Assembly (NCBI GenBank): GCA_023678885.1
Contig: CM042979.1
Span: 21,443,513 to 21,507,512, forward strand
Direction of reading: 5' to 3'
From: Pogostemon cablin
Taxonomy: Eukaryota; Streptophyta; Magnoliopsida; Lamiales; Lamiaceae
DNA: 64,000 bases
The position numbers were made by a program, and so were the translations under genes. Shown piece after piece: positions 1-15,500 of this stretch (the stretch's first letter is position 1; each line of letters starts with the position of its first letter). The notes under the pieces were generated by a model, which was not told the origin of the DNA, ran no database searches, and worked only from the letters and a program-made list of their open reading frames with translations.

Positions 1-1228
1 GTAAATTTTGATGAATATTTACTTCGTTTCGATTCATATTTTTTTCGTTTCTATGCATATTTTCTTCGTTTCGATGCACATTTACTTCATTTTGATGCAT
101 ATTTATTTCATTACGATCAACATCTCCATCGTTTTGATGCATTTTTACTTCATTTTGATGCATATTTACCTCATTTTGATGCACATTTACTTCGATTAGA
201 TGCATATTTCCTTCGATTCGATGCTTACTTACTTCATTTTTATGCATATTTACTTCATTACAATCAATATTTTCTTCATTTCGATGCATATTTACTTCAT
301 TTTGATGCATATTTTTTTCGTTTCGATGCATATTTCCTTCATTTCGATGCACATTTACTTCATTTTGTTGTATATTTACTTTATTATGATCAATATTTCC
401 TTCGTTTCGATGCATATTTACTTCAGTACGATCAATATTTCCTTCGTTTTGATGCATATTTACTTTATTTTGATGCATATTTACTCTATTTTGATGCATA
501 TTTTGATGCATAATTACTTCGTTTCGATGTATATTTCTTCGTTTCGAAGAATATTTATTTCATTTTGATGCATATTTACTTATTACGATCAACATTTCCT
601 TCGTTTCGATACATATTTACTTCATTTTGATGCATATTTTGATGCATATTAATTTCATTTTGATGCATATTTCCTTCATTTAGATCAACATTTTCTTCAT
701 TTCGATGCATATTTACTCCATTTTGATGCATATTTACTTCAGTACGATCAACATTTCCTTCGTTTTGAATCATATTTACTTCATTTTGATGCATATTTAC
801 TCTATTTTGAAGCATATTTTGATGATATTTACTTCATTTCGATGCATATTTTCTTCGTTTCGATGCATATTTACTCCATTACGATCAAAATTTTATTCGT
901 TTCGATGCATATTCACTTTATTTTGATGCATATTTTGATGCATATTTACTTCGTTTCGATGCATATTTACTTCATTACAATCAAAATTTTATTCGTTTCG
1001 ATGCATATTCACTTTATTTCGATCAACATTTACTTCGTTTCGATGCATATTTACTTCATTACGATCAACATCTCCATTATTTCGATGCATATTTACTTCA
1101 TTTTGATGCATATTTACTTCATTTTGATGCACATTTACTTCTATTCGATGCATATTTTCTTCATTTCCATGATTACTTATTTCATTTTGATGCATATTTA
1201 CTTCATTACGATCAATATTTTCTTCATT

Positions 1229-4200
1229 TCAATACATATTTACCTTATTTTGATGCATATTTACTTTTTTTCGATGTATATCTCCTTCATTTCGATGCAT
1301 ATTTACTTCATTTTGATGCAAATTTTGATGAATATTTACTTCGTTTCGATGCCTATTTCTTTCGTTTCTATGCATATTTCCTTCGTTTCGATACACATTT
1401 ACTTCATTTTGATGCATATTTACTTCATTACGATCAACATCTCCATCGTTATGATGCATATTTACCTCATTTTGATGCATATTTACCTCATTTTGATGCA
1501 CATTTACTTCTATTAGATGCATATTTCCTTCAATTCGATGCTTACTTACTTCATTTTGATGCATATTTACTTCATTACGATCAATATTTTCTCTGTCTCG
1601 ATGCATATTTGCTTCATTTTGATGCATATTTTGATGCATATTTACTTCATTACGATCATCATTTTCTTTGTTTCGATGCATATTTACTTCATTTTGATAC
1701 ATATTTTTTCGTTTTGATGCATATTTCCTTCATTTCGATGCACATTTACTTCATTTTGTTGTATATTTACTTTATTATGATCAACATTTTCTTCGTTTCG
1801 AAGCATATTTACTTCAGTACGCTCAATATTTCCTTCATTTTGATGCATATTTACTTCATTTTGATGCATATTTACTCTATTTTGATACATATTTTTATGC
1901 ATATTTACTTCATTTCGATGCATATTCCTTCGTTTTGATGAATATTTATTTCATTTTGATGCATATTTACCTCATTACGATCAACATTTCCTTCGTTTCG
2001 ATGCATATTTACTTCATTTTCATGCATATTTTGAAGCATGTTAACTTCGTTTTGATGCATATTTACTTCATTAAGATCAACATCTAATTTGTTTCGTTGC
2101 ATATTTACTTCATTTTGATGCACATTTACTTCGTTTTGATGCATATTTCCTTCATTTCGATGCATATTTACTTCATTTTGATGCATATTTACTTCATTAT
2201 GATCAACATTTCATTCGTTTCGATGCATATTTACTCCATTTTGATGCATATTTACTTCAATACGATCAATATTTCCTTCGTTTTGATGCATATTTACTTC
2301 ATTTTGATGCATATTAACTCTATTTTGAGGCATATTTTGATGCATATTTACTTCGTTTTGATGCATATTTTTTTCGTTTCGATGCATATTTACTTCATTA
2401 CGATCAAAATTTCATTTGTTTCGATGCATATTCACTTCATTTTGATGCATATTTACTTCGTTTCGATGCATATTTTTTCATTTTGATCAACATTTCCTTC
2501 GTTTCGATGCATATTTACTTCATTATGATCAACATCTCCATCGTTTTGATGCATATTTACTTTATTTTTATGCGCATTTACTTCAATTCGATGGATATTT
2601 TCTTCATTTCGATGATTACTTATTTCATTTTGATGCATATTTACTTCATTACGATCAATATTTTCTTCATTTCAATGCATATTTACTTTATTTTGATGCA
2701 TATTTACTTTTTTCGATGCATATCTCCTTCATTTCGATGCATATTTACTTCTTTTTGATGCAAATTTTGATGAATATTTACTTCGTTTCGATGCATATTT
2801 CTTTCGTTTCGATGCATATTTCTTTCGTTTCTATGCATATTTCTTTCGTTTCGATGCACATTTACTTCATTTTGATGCATATTTACTTCATTACGATCAA
2901 CATCTCCATCGTTTCGATGCATATTTACCTCATTTTGATGCACATTTACTTCTATTAGATGCATATTTCCTTCGATTCGATGCTTACTTACTTCATTTTG
3001 ATGCATATTTACTTCACTACGATCAATATTTTCTCTGTCTCGATGCATATTTGCTTCATTTTGATGCATATTTTGATGCATATTTACTTCATAACGATCA
3101 TCATTTTCTTTGTTTCGATGCATATTTACTTCATTTTGATACATATTTTTTCATTTCGATGCATATTTCCTTCGTTTCGATGCACATTTACTTCATTTTG
3201 TTGTATATTTACTTTATTATGATCAACATTTTCTTCATTTCGAAGCATATTTACTTCAGTACGCTCAACATTTCCTTCGTTTTGATGCATATTTACTTCA
3301 TTTTGATGCATATTTACTCTATTTTGATGCATATTTTGATGCATATTTACTTCATTTCGATGCATATTCCTTCGTTTTGATGAATATTTATTTCATTTTG
3401 ATGCATATTTACCTCATTACGATCAACATTTCCTTCGTTTCGATGCATATTTACTTCATTTTGATGCATATTTTGATGCATATTAACGTCGTTTTGATGC
3501 ATACTTCCTTCATTTCGATCAACATTTTCTTCGTTTTGATGCATATTTACTTCATTACGATCAACATCTAATTCGTTTCGTTGCATATTTACTTCATTTT
3601 GATGCACATTTACTTCGTTTTGATGTATATTTCCTTCATTTCGATGCATATTTACTTCATTTTGATGCATATTTACTTCATTATGATCAACATTTCATTC
3701 GTTTCGATGCATATTACTCCATTTTGATGCATATTTACATTAATACGATCAATATTTCCTTCGTTTTGATGCATATTTACTTCATTTTGATGCTTATTAA
3801 CTCTATTTTGAGGCATATTTTGATGCATATTTACTTCGTTTTGATGCATATTTTCTTCGTTTCGATGCATATTTACTTCATTACGATCAAAATTTCATTT
3901 GTTTCGATGCATATTCACTTCATTTTGATGCATATTTACTTCGTTTCGATGCATATTTTTTCATTTTGATCAACATTTCCTTCGTTTCGATGCATATTTA
4001 CTTCATTATGATCAACATCTCCATCGTTTCGATGAATATTTACTTTATTTTTATGCGCATTTACTTCAATTCGATGGATATTTTCTTCATTTCGATGGTT
4101 ACTTATTTCATTTTGATGCGTATTTACTTCATTACGATCAATATTTTCTTCATTTCAATGCATATTTACTTTATTTTGATGCATATTTACTTTTTTTCGA

Positions 4201-5112
4201 TGCATATCTCCTTCATTTCGATGCATATTTACTTCATTTTGATGCAAATTTTGATGAATATTTACTTCGTTTCGATGCATATTTCTTTCGTTTCGATGCA
4301 TATTTCTTTCGTTTCTATGCATATTTCTTTCATTTCGATGCACATTTACTTCATTTTGATGCATATTTACTTCATTACGATCAACATCTCCATCGTTTCG
4401 ATGCATATTTACCTCATTTTTATGCATATTTACCTCATTTTGATGCACATTTACTTCTATTAGATGCATATTTGCTTCGATTCGATGCTTACTTACTTCA
4501 TTTTGATGCATATTTACTTCACTACGATCAATATTTTCTCTGTCTCAATGCATATTTGCTTCATTTTGATGCATATTTTGATGCATATTTACTTCATTAC
4601 GATCATCATTTTCTTTGTTTCGATGCATATTTACTTCATTTTGATACATATTTTTTCATTTCGATGCATATTTCCTTCGTTTCGATGCACATTTACTTCA
4701 TTTTGTTGTATATTTACTTTATTATGATCAACATTTTCTTCGTTTCGAAGCATATTTACTTCAGTACGCTCAACATTTCCTTCGTTTTGATACATATTTA
4801 CTTCATTTTGTTGCATATTTACTCTATTTTGATGCATATTTTGATGCATATTTACTTCATTTCGATGCATATTCCTTCGTTTTGATGAATATTTATTTCA
4901 TTTTGATGCATATTTACCTCATTACGATCAACATTTCCTTCGTTTCGATGCATATTTACTTCATTTTGATGCATATTTTGATGCATATTAACTTCGTTTT
5001 GATGCATATTTCCTTCATTTCGATCAACATTTTCTTCGTTTTGATGCATATTTACTTCATTACGATCAACATCTAATTCGTTTCGTTGCATATTTACTTC
5101 ATTTTGATGCAC
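1229..5112. repeat. HOR domain, ~1.44-1.5 kb period
   Basis: The same order of diagnostic monomers returns at 1517, 2959 and 4464 (the GATGCATATTTCCTTC then GATGCTTACTTAC pair), giving spacings of 1442 and 1505 bp. The stretch 1684-1923 recurs at 3126-3365 and 4631-4870 with the same offsets. Divergence between copies is visible but modest. This is a local homogenisation domain that differs in period from the domain to its right. Confidence 0.75.
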
Positions 5113-5834
5113 ATTTACTTCGTTTTGATGTATATTTCCTTAATTTTGATGCATATTTATTTCATTTTGATGCATATTTACTTCATTATGATCAACATTT
5201 CATTCGTTTCGATGCATATTTACTCCATTTTGATGTATATTTACTTCAGTACGATCAATATTTCCTTCGTTTTGATGCATATTTACTTCATTTTGACGCA
5301 TATTTACTCTATTTTGAGGCATATTTTGATGCATATTTACTTCGTTTTGATGCATATTTTGTTCGTTTCGATGCATATTTACTTCATTACGATCAAAATT
5401 TCCTTTGTTTCGATGCATATTCACTTTATATTTTGATGCATATTTACTTCGTTTCGATGCATATTTTCTTCATTTCGATCAACATTTCCTTCGTTTCGAT
5501 GCATATTTACTTCATTACGATCAACATCTCCATCGTTTAGATGCATATTTACTTTATTTTTATGCGCATTTACTTCAATTCGATGCATATTTTCTTCATT
5601 TCGATGATTACTTATTTCATTTTGATGCATATTTACTTTATTTTAATCAATATTTCCTTCGTTTCGATACATATTTACTCCATTTTGATGCATATTTATT
5701 CCATTTTGATGCATATTTACTTTGCTTCGATGCATATTTCCTTCATTTCGATGCATATTTACTTCATTTTTATGTAAATTTTGATGAATATTTACTTCAT
5801 TTCGATGCATATTTCTTTCGTTTCTATGCATATT

Positions 5835-8800
5835 TCATTCCTTTCGATGCACATTTACTTTATTTTGATGCATATTTACTTCATTACGATCAACATCTTC
5901 ATCGTTTCGATGCATATTTACTTCATTTTGATGCATATTTACTTCATTTTGATGCACATTTACTTCGATTAGATGCATATTTACTTCAATTCGATGCTTA
6001 CTTACTTCATTTTGATGCATATTTACTTCATTACGATTAATATTTTCTTTGTCTCGATGCATATTTACTTCATTTTGATGCATATTTTTTTGTTTCGATC
6101 CATATTTCCTTCGTTTCGATGCTCATTTACTTCATTTTGTTGTATATTTACATTATTACAATCAATATTTCCTTCGTTTCAATGCATATTTACTTCATTA
6201 CGATCAACATCTCCTTCGTTTCGTTGCATATTTACTTCATTTTGATGCATATTTACTTCATTTAGAATCACATTTACTTCGTTTTGATGCATATTTCCTT
6301 CATTTCGATGCATATTTACTTCATTATGATCAACATTTCCTTCGTTTCGATGCATATTTACTACAGTACGATCAACATTTCCTTTGTTTTGATGAATATT
6401 TACTTCATTTTGATGCATATTTACTCTATTTTGAAGCATATTTTGATGCATATTTACTTCGTTTCGATGCATATTTACTTTATTACGATCAAAATTTTCT
6501 TTGTTTCGATGCATATTCACTTCATTTTGATGTATATTTTGATGCATATTTACTTCGTTTCGATGCATATTTTCTTCATTTCGATCAACATTTCCTTCGT
6601 TTCGATGCATATTTACTTCATTACGATCAACATCTCCATCGTTTCGATGCATATTTACTTTATTTTTATGCGCATTTACTTCAATTCGATGCATATTTTC
6701 TTCGTTTCGATGATTACTTATTTCATTTTGATGCATATTTACTTCATTACAATCAATATTTCCTTCGTTTCGATACATATTTACTCCATTTTGATGCATA
6801 TTTATTCCATTTTGATGCATATTTACTTTGTTTCGATGCATATTTCCTTCATTTCGATGCATATTTACTTCATTTTGATGTAAATTTTGATGAATATTTA
6901 CTTCGTTTCGATGCATATTTCTTTCGTTTCTATGCATATTTCATTCGTTTCATGGACATTTACTTTATTTTGATGCATATTTACTTCATTACGATCAACA
7001 TCTTCATCGATTCGATGCATATTTACTTCATTTTGATGCATATTTACTTCATTTTTATGCACATTTACTTCGATTAGATGCATACTTACTTCATTTTGAT
7101 GCATATTTACTACATTACGATCAATATTTTCTTCGTCTCGATGCATATTTACTTCATTTTGGTGCATATTTTTTTGTTTCGATGCATATTTCCTTCGATT
7201 CGATGCACATTTTCTTCATTTTGTTGTATATTTACTTTTTTACGATCAACATTTCCTTCGTTTCGATGCATATTTACTTCAGTACGATCAACATTTCCTT
7301 CATTTTGATGCATATTTACTTCATTTTGATGCATATTTACTCGATTTTGATGCATATTTACTTCGTTTCGATGCATATTTCTTCGTTTCGATGAATATTT
7401 ATTTCATTTTGATACATATTTACTTATTACGATCAACATTTCCTTCGTTTCGATACATATTTACTTCATTTCGATGCATATTTTGATGCATATTAATTTC
7501 ATTTTGATGCATATTTCCTTCATTTCGATCAACATTTTCTTCATTCCGATGCATATTTACTCCATTTTTATGCATATTTACTTCAGTACGATCAATATTT
7601 CCTTCGTTTTGATTCATATTTACTTCATTTTGATGCATATTTACTCTATTTTGAAGCATATTTTGATGCATATTTACTTCGTTTCGATGCATATTTTCTT
7701 CGTTTCGATGCATATTTACTTCATTACGATCAAAATTTTATTCATTTCGATGCATATTCACTTTATTTCGATCAACATTTACTTCGTTTCGATGCATATT
7801 TACTTCATTACGATCAACATCTCCATTATTTCGTTGCATATTTACTTCATTTTGATGCATATTTACTTCATTTTTATGCACATTTACTTCTATTCAATGC
7901 ATATTTTCTTCATTTCCATGATTACTTATTTCATTTTGATGCATATTTACTTCATTACGATCAATATTTTCTTCATTTCAATACATATTTACTTTATTTT
8001 GATGCATATTTACTTTTTTTCGATGCATATCTCCTTCATTTCGATGCATATTTACTTCATTTTGATGCAAATTTTGATGAATATTTACTTCGTTTTGATG
8101 CATATTTCTTTCGTTTCTATGCATATTTCCTTCGTTTCGATACACATTTACTTTATTTTGATGCATATTTACTTCATTACGATCAACATCTTCATCGTTT
8201 CGATGCATATTTACTTCATTTTGATGCATATTTACTTCATTTTGATGCACATTTACTTCGATTAGATGCATATTTCCTTCAATTCGATGCTTACTTACTT
8301 CATTTTGATGCATATTTACTTCATTACGATTAATATTTTCTTTGTCTCGATGCATATTTACTTCATTTTGATGCATATTTTTTGTTTCGATCCATATTTC
8401 ATTCGTTTCGATGCTCATTTACTTCATTTTGTTGTATATTTACTTTATTACAATCAATATTTCCTTCGTTTCAATGCATATTTACTTCATTACGATTAAC
8501 ATCTCCTTCGTTTCGTTGCATATTTACTTCATTTTGATGCACATTTACTTCATTTAGAATCACATTTACTTCGTTTTGATGCATATTTCCTTCATTTTGA
8601 TGCATATTTACTTCATTTTGATGCATATTTACTTCATTATGATCAACATTTCCTTCGTTTCGATGCATATTTACTACAGTACGATCAACATTTCCTTTGT
8701 TTTGATGAATATTTACTTCATTTTGATGCATATTTACTCTATTTTGAAGCATATTTTGATGCATATTTACTTCGTTTCGATGCATATTTACTTCATTACG

Positions 8801-11800
8801 ATCAAAATTTTCTTTGTTTCGATGCATATTCACTTCATTTTGATGTATATTTTGATGCATATTTACTTCGTTTCGATGCATATTTTCTTCATTTCGATCA
8901 ACATTTCCTTCGTTTTGATGCATATTTATTTCATTACGATCAACATCTCCATCGTTTCGATGCATATTTACTTTATTTTTATGCGCATTTACTTCAGTTC
9001 GATGCATATTTTCTTCGTTTCGATGATTACTTATTTCATTTTGATGCATATTTAATTCATTACAATCAATATTTCCTTCGTTTCGATACATATTTACTCC
9101 ATTTTGATGCATATTTATTCCATTTTGATGCATATTTACTCTGTTTCGATGCATATTTCCTTCATTTCGATGCATATTTACTTCATTTTGATGTAAATTT
9201 TGATGAATATTTACTTCGTTTCGATGCATATTTCTTTCATTTCTATGCATATTTCATTCGTTTCGATGGACATTTACTTTATTTTGATGCATATTTACTT
9301 CAATACGATCAACATCTTCATCTATTCGATGCATATTTACTTCATTTTGATGCACATTTACTTCGATTAGATGCATATTTCCTTCAATTTGATGCTTACT
9401 TACTTCATTTTGATGCATATTTACTACATTACGATCAATATTTTCTTCGTCTCGATGCATATTTACTTCATTTTGGTGCATATTTTTTTGTTTCGATGCA
9501 TATTTCCTTCGTTTCGATGCACATTTACTTCATTTTGTTGTATATTTACTTTATTACGATCAACATTTCCTTCGTTTCGATGCATATTTACTTCAGTATG
9601 ATCAACATTTCCTTCATTTTGATGCATATTTACTTCATTTTGATGCATATTTACTCTATTTTGATGCATATTTACTTCGTTTCGATGCATATTTCTTCGT
9701 TTCGATGAATATTTATTTCATTTTGATACATATTTACTTATTACGATCAACATTTCCTTCGTTTCGATACATATTTACTTCATTTCGATGCATATTTTGA
9801 TGCATATTAATTTCATTTTGATGCATATTTCCTTCATTTCGATCAACATTTTCTTCATTTCGATGCATATTTACTCCATTTTTATGCATATTTACTTCAG
9901 TACGATCAATATTTCCTTCGTTTTGATTCATATTTACTTCATTTTGATACATATTTACTCTATTTTGAAGCATATTTTGATGCATATTTACTTCGTTTCG
10001 ATGCATATTTTCTTCGTTTCGATGCATATTTACTTCATTACGATCAAAATTTTATTCATTTCGATGCATATTCACTTTATTTCGATCAACATTTACTTCG
10101 TTTCGATGCATATTTACTTTATTACGATCAACATCTCCATTATTTCGATGCATATTTACTTCATTTTGATGCAATTTACTTCATTTTTATGCACATTTAC
10201 TTATATTCGATGCATATTTTCTTCATTTCCATGATTACTTATTTCATTTTGATGCATATTTACTTCATTACGATCAATATTTTCTTCATTTCAATACATA
10301 TTTACTTTATTTTGATGCATATTTACTTTTTTTCGATGCATATTTACTTCATTTTGATGCAAATTTTGATGAATATTTACTTCGTTTCGATGCATATTTC
10401 TTTCGTTTCTATGCATATTTCCTTCGTTTCGATACACATTTACTTTATTTTGATGCATATTTACTTCATTACGATCAACATCTTCATCGTTTCGATGCAT
10501 ATTTACTTCATTTTTATGCATATTTACTTCATTTTGATGCACATTTACTTCGATTAGATGCATATTTCCTTCAATTCGATGCTTACTTACTTCATTTTGA
10601 TGCATATTTACTTCATTACGATTAATATTTTCTTTGTCTCGATGCATATTTACTTCATTTTGATGCATATTTTTTTGTTTCGATCCATATTTCCTTCGTT
10701 TCGATGCTCATTTACTTCATTTTGTTGTATATTTACTTTATTACAATCAATATTTCCTTCGTTTCAATGCATACTTCATTACGATCAACATCTCCTTCGT
10801 TTCGTTGCATATATACTTCATTTTGATGCATATTTACTTCATTTAGAATCACATTTACTTCGTTTTGATGCATATTTCCTTCATTTCGATGCATATTTAC
10901 TTCATTATGATCAACATTTCCTTCGTTTCAATGCATATTTACTACAGTACGATCAACATTTCCTTTGTTTTGATGAATATTTACTTCATTTTGATGCATA
11001 TTTACTCTATGTTGAAGCATATTTTGATGCATATTTACTTCGTTTCGATGCATATTTACTTCATTACGATCAAAATTTTCTTTGTTTCGATGCATCTTCA
11101 CTTCATTTTGATGTATATTTTGATGCATATTTACTTCGTTTCGATGCATATTTTCTTCATTTCGATCAACATTTCCTTCGTTTCGATGCATATTTACTTC
11201 ATTACGATCAACATCTCCATCGTTTCGATGCATATTTACTTTATTTTTATGCGCATTTACTTCAATTCGATGCATATTTTCTTCGTTTCGATGATTACTT
11301 ATTTCATTTTGATGCATATTTAATTCATTACAATCAATATTTCCTTCGTTTCGATACATATTTACTCGATTTTGATGCATATTTATTCCATTTTGATGCA
11401 TATTTACTTTGTTTCGATGCATATTTTCTTCATTTCGATGCATATTTACTTCATTTTGATGTAAATTTTGATGAATATTTACTTCGTTTCGATGCATTTT
11501 TCTTTCGTTTCTATGCATATTTCATTCGTTTCGATGGACATTTACTTTATTTTGATGCTTATTTACTTCATTACGATCAACATCTTCATCGATTCAATGC
11601 ATATTTAGTTCATTTTGATGCACATTTACTTCGATTAGATGCATATTTCCTTCAATTTGATGCTTACTTACTTCATTTTGATGCATATTTACTACATTAC
11701 GATCAATATTTTCTTCGTCTCGATGCATATTTGCTTCATTTTGGTGCATATTTTTTTGTTTCGATGCATATTTCCTTCGTTTCGATGCACATTTATTTCA

Positions 11801-12270
11801 ATTTGTTGTATATTTACTTTTTTACGATCAACATTTCCTTCGTTTCGATGCATATTTACTTCAGTATGATCAACATATCCTTCATTTTGATGCATATTTA
11901 CTTCATTTTGATGCATATTTACTCTATTTTGATGCATATTTTGATGCATATTTACTTCGTTTCGATGCATATTTCTTCGTTTCGATGAATATTTATTTCG
12001 TTTCGATACATATTTGCTTCATATCGATGCATATTTTGATGCATATTAATTTCATTTTGATGCATATTTCCTTCATTTCGATCAACATTTTCTTCATTTC
12101 GATGCATATTTACTCCATTTTTATGCATATTTACTTCAGTACGATCAACATTTCCTTCGTTTTAATTCATATTTACTTCATTTTGATGCATATTTACTCT
12201 ATTTTGAAGCATATTTTGATGCATATTTTCTTCGTTTCGATGCATATTTACTTCATTACGATCAAAATTT
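5835..12270. repeat. HOR domain, ~2.27-2.31 kb period
   Basis: Matching variant blocks lie at 7182, 7420 and 7474 and again at 9496, 9734 and 9788 (offset 2314 bp), at 5973, 8266 and 10558 (offsets 2293 and 2292), and at 9371 and 11639 (offset 2268). About three copies of a ~2.3-kb unit are therefore present. A variant monomer carrying a Thr-less GATTC/GATTCATATT step and the block CAGTACGATCAATATTTCCTTCG recur in each copy. Confidence 0.75.
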
Positions 12271-12587
12271 TATTCGTTTCGATGCATATTCACTTTATTT
12301 CGATCAACATTTACTTCGTTTCGATGCATATCACCTTCATTTCGATGCATATTTACTTCATTTTGATGCAAATTTTGATGAATATTTACTTCATTTCGAT
12401 GCATATTTCTTTCGTTTCTATGCATATTTCCTACGTTTCGATGCACATTTACTTCATTTTGATGCATATTTACATCATTACGATCAACATCTCCATCGTT
12501 ATGATGCATATTTCCCTCATTTTGATGCATATTTACTTCATTTTGATGCACATTTACTTCTATTAGATACATATTTCCTTCGATTCG

Positions 12588-15500
12588 ATGCTTACTTACT
12601 TCATTTTGATGCATATTTGCTTCATTACGATCAATATTTTCTCTGTCTCGATGCATATTTGCTTCATTTTGATGCATATTTACTTCATTACGATCATCAT
12701 TTTCTTTGTTCCGATGCATATTTACTTCATTTTGATACATATTTTTTCGTTTCGATGCATATTTCCTACGTTTCGATGCACATTTACTTCATTTTGTTGT
12801 ATATTTACTTTATTATTATCAACATTTTCTTCGTTTCGAAGCATATTTACTTCAGTACGCTCAATATTTCCTTGGTTTTGATTCATATTAACTTCGTTTC
12901 GATGCATATTTACTTCATTACGATCAACATCTCCATTATTTCGATGCATATTTACTTCATTTTGATGCATATTTACTTCATTTTTATGCACATTTACTTC
13001 TATTCGATGCATATTTTCTTCATTTCCATGATTACTTATTTCATTTTGATGCATATTTACTTCATTACGATCAATATTTTCTTCATTTCAATACATATTT
13101 ACTTTATTTTGATGCATATTTACTTTTTTTCGATGCATATCTCCTTCATTTCGATGCATATTTACTTCAATTTGATGCAAATTTTGATGAATATTTCCTT
13201 CGTTTCTATGCATATTTCCTTCGTTTCGATGCACATTTACTTCATTTTGATGCATATTTACTTCATTACGATCAACATCTCCATCGTTATGATGCATATT
13301 TACCTCATTTTGATGCATATTTACCTCATTTTGATGCACATTTACTTCTATTAGATGAATATTTCCTTCGATTCGATGCTTACTTACTTCATTTTGATGC
13401 ATATTTACTTCATGACGATCAATATTTTCTCTGTCTCGATGCATATTTGCTTCATTTTGATGCATATTTTAATGCATATTTACTTCATTACGATCATCAT
13501 TTTCGTTGTTTCGATGCATATTTACTTCGTTTTGATACATATTTTTTCGTTTCGATGCATATTTCCTTCGTTTCGATGCACATTTACTTCATTTTGTTGT
13601 ATATTTACTTTATTATGATCAACTTTTTCTTCGTTTCGAAGCATATTTACTTCAGTACGCTCAATATTTCCTTCGTTTTGATGCATATTTACTTCATTTT
13701 GATGCATATTTACTCTATTTTGATGCATATTTTGATGCATATTTACTTCATTTCGATGCATATTCCTTCGTTTTGATGAATGTTTATTTCATTTTGATGC
13801 ATATTTACCTCATTACGATCAACATTTTCTTCGTTTTGATGCATATTTACTTCATTTTGATGCATATTTTGAAGCATATTAACTTCATTTTGATGCATAT
13901 TTCCTTCATTTCGATCAACATTTTCTTCGTTTTGATGCATATTTACTTCATTACGATCAACATCTAATTCGTTTCGTTGCATATTTACTTCATTTTGATG
14001 CACATTTACTTCGTTTTGATGCATATTTCCTTCATTTCGATGCATATTTACTTCTTTTTGATGCATATTTACTTCATTATGATCAATATTTCATTCGTTT
14101 CGATGCATATTTACTCCATTTTGATGCATATTTACTTCAGTACGATCAACATTTCCTTCGTTTTGATGCATATTTACTCTATTTTGAGGCATATTTTGAT
14201 GCATATTTACTTCGTTTTGATGCATATTTTCTTCGTTTCAATGCATATTTACTTCATTACGATCAAAATTTCCTTTGTTTCGATGCATATTCACTTTATT
14301 TTGATGCATATTTACTTCGTTTCGATGCATATTTTCTTCATTTCGATCAACATTTCCTTCGTTTCGATGCATATTTACTTCATTACGATCAACATCTCCA
14401 TCGTTTCGATGCATATTTACTTTATTTTTATGCGCATTTACTTCAATTCGATGCATATTTTCTTCATTTCGATGATTACTTATTTCATTTTGATGCATAT
14501 TTACTTTATTACAATCAATATTTCCTTCGTTTCGATACATATTTACTCCATTTTGATGCATATTTACTCCACTTTGATGCATATTTACTTTGCTTCGATG
14601 CATATTTCCTTCATTTCGATGCATATTTACTTCATTTTTATGTAAATTTTGATGAATATTTACTTCGTTTTGATGCATATTTCTTTCGTTTCTATGCATA
14701 TTTCATTCCTTTCGATGCACATTTACTTTATTTTGATGCATATTTACTTCATTACGATCAATATCTTCATCGTTTCGATGCATATTTACTTCATTTTGAT
14801 GCATATTTACTTCATTTTGATGCACATTTACTTCGATTAGATGCATATTTCCTTCAATTCGATGCTTACTTACTTCATTTTGATGCATATTTACTTCATT
14901 ACGATTAATATTTTCTTTGTCTCGATGCATAATTACTTCATTTTGATGCATATTTTTTTGTTTCGATCCATATTTCCTTCGTTTCAATGCTCATTTACTT
15001 CATTTTGTTGTATATTTACTTTATTACGATCAATATTTCATTCGTTTCAATGCATATTTACTTCAATACGATCAACATTTCCTTCGTTTTGATGCATATT
15101 TACTTCATTTTGATGCATATTTACTCTATTTTGATGCATATTTTGATGCATTTTTACTTCGTTTCGATGCATATTCCTTCGTTTCGATGAATATTTATAT
15201 CATTTTGCTGCATATTGTCTTATTACGATCAACATTTCCTTTATTTTGATGCATATTTACTTCATTTTGATGAATATTTTGATGCATATTAAGTTCGTTT
15301 TGATGCATATTTCCTTCATTTCGATCAATATTTTTTTCGTTTCGATGCATATTTACTCCATTTTGATGCATATTTACTTCAGTACGATCAACATTTCCTT
15401 CTTTTTGATTCATATTTACTTCATTTTGATGCATATTTACTCTATTTTGAAGCATATTTTGATGCATATTTACTTCGTTTCGATGCATATTTTCTTCATT

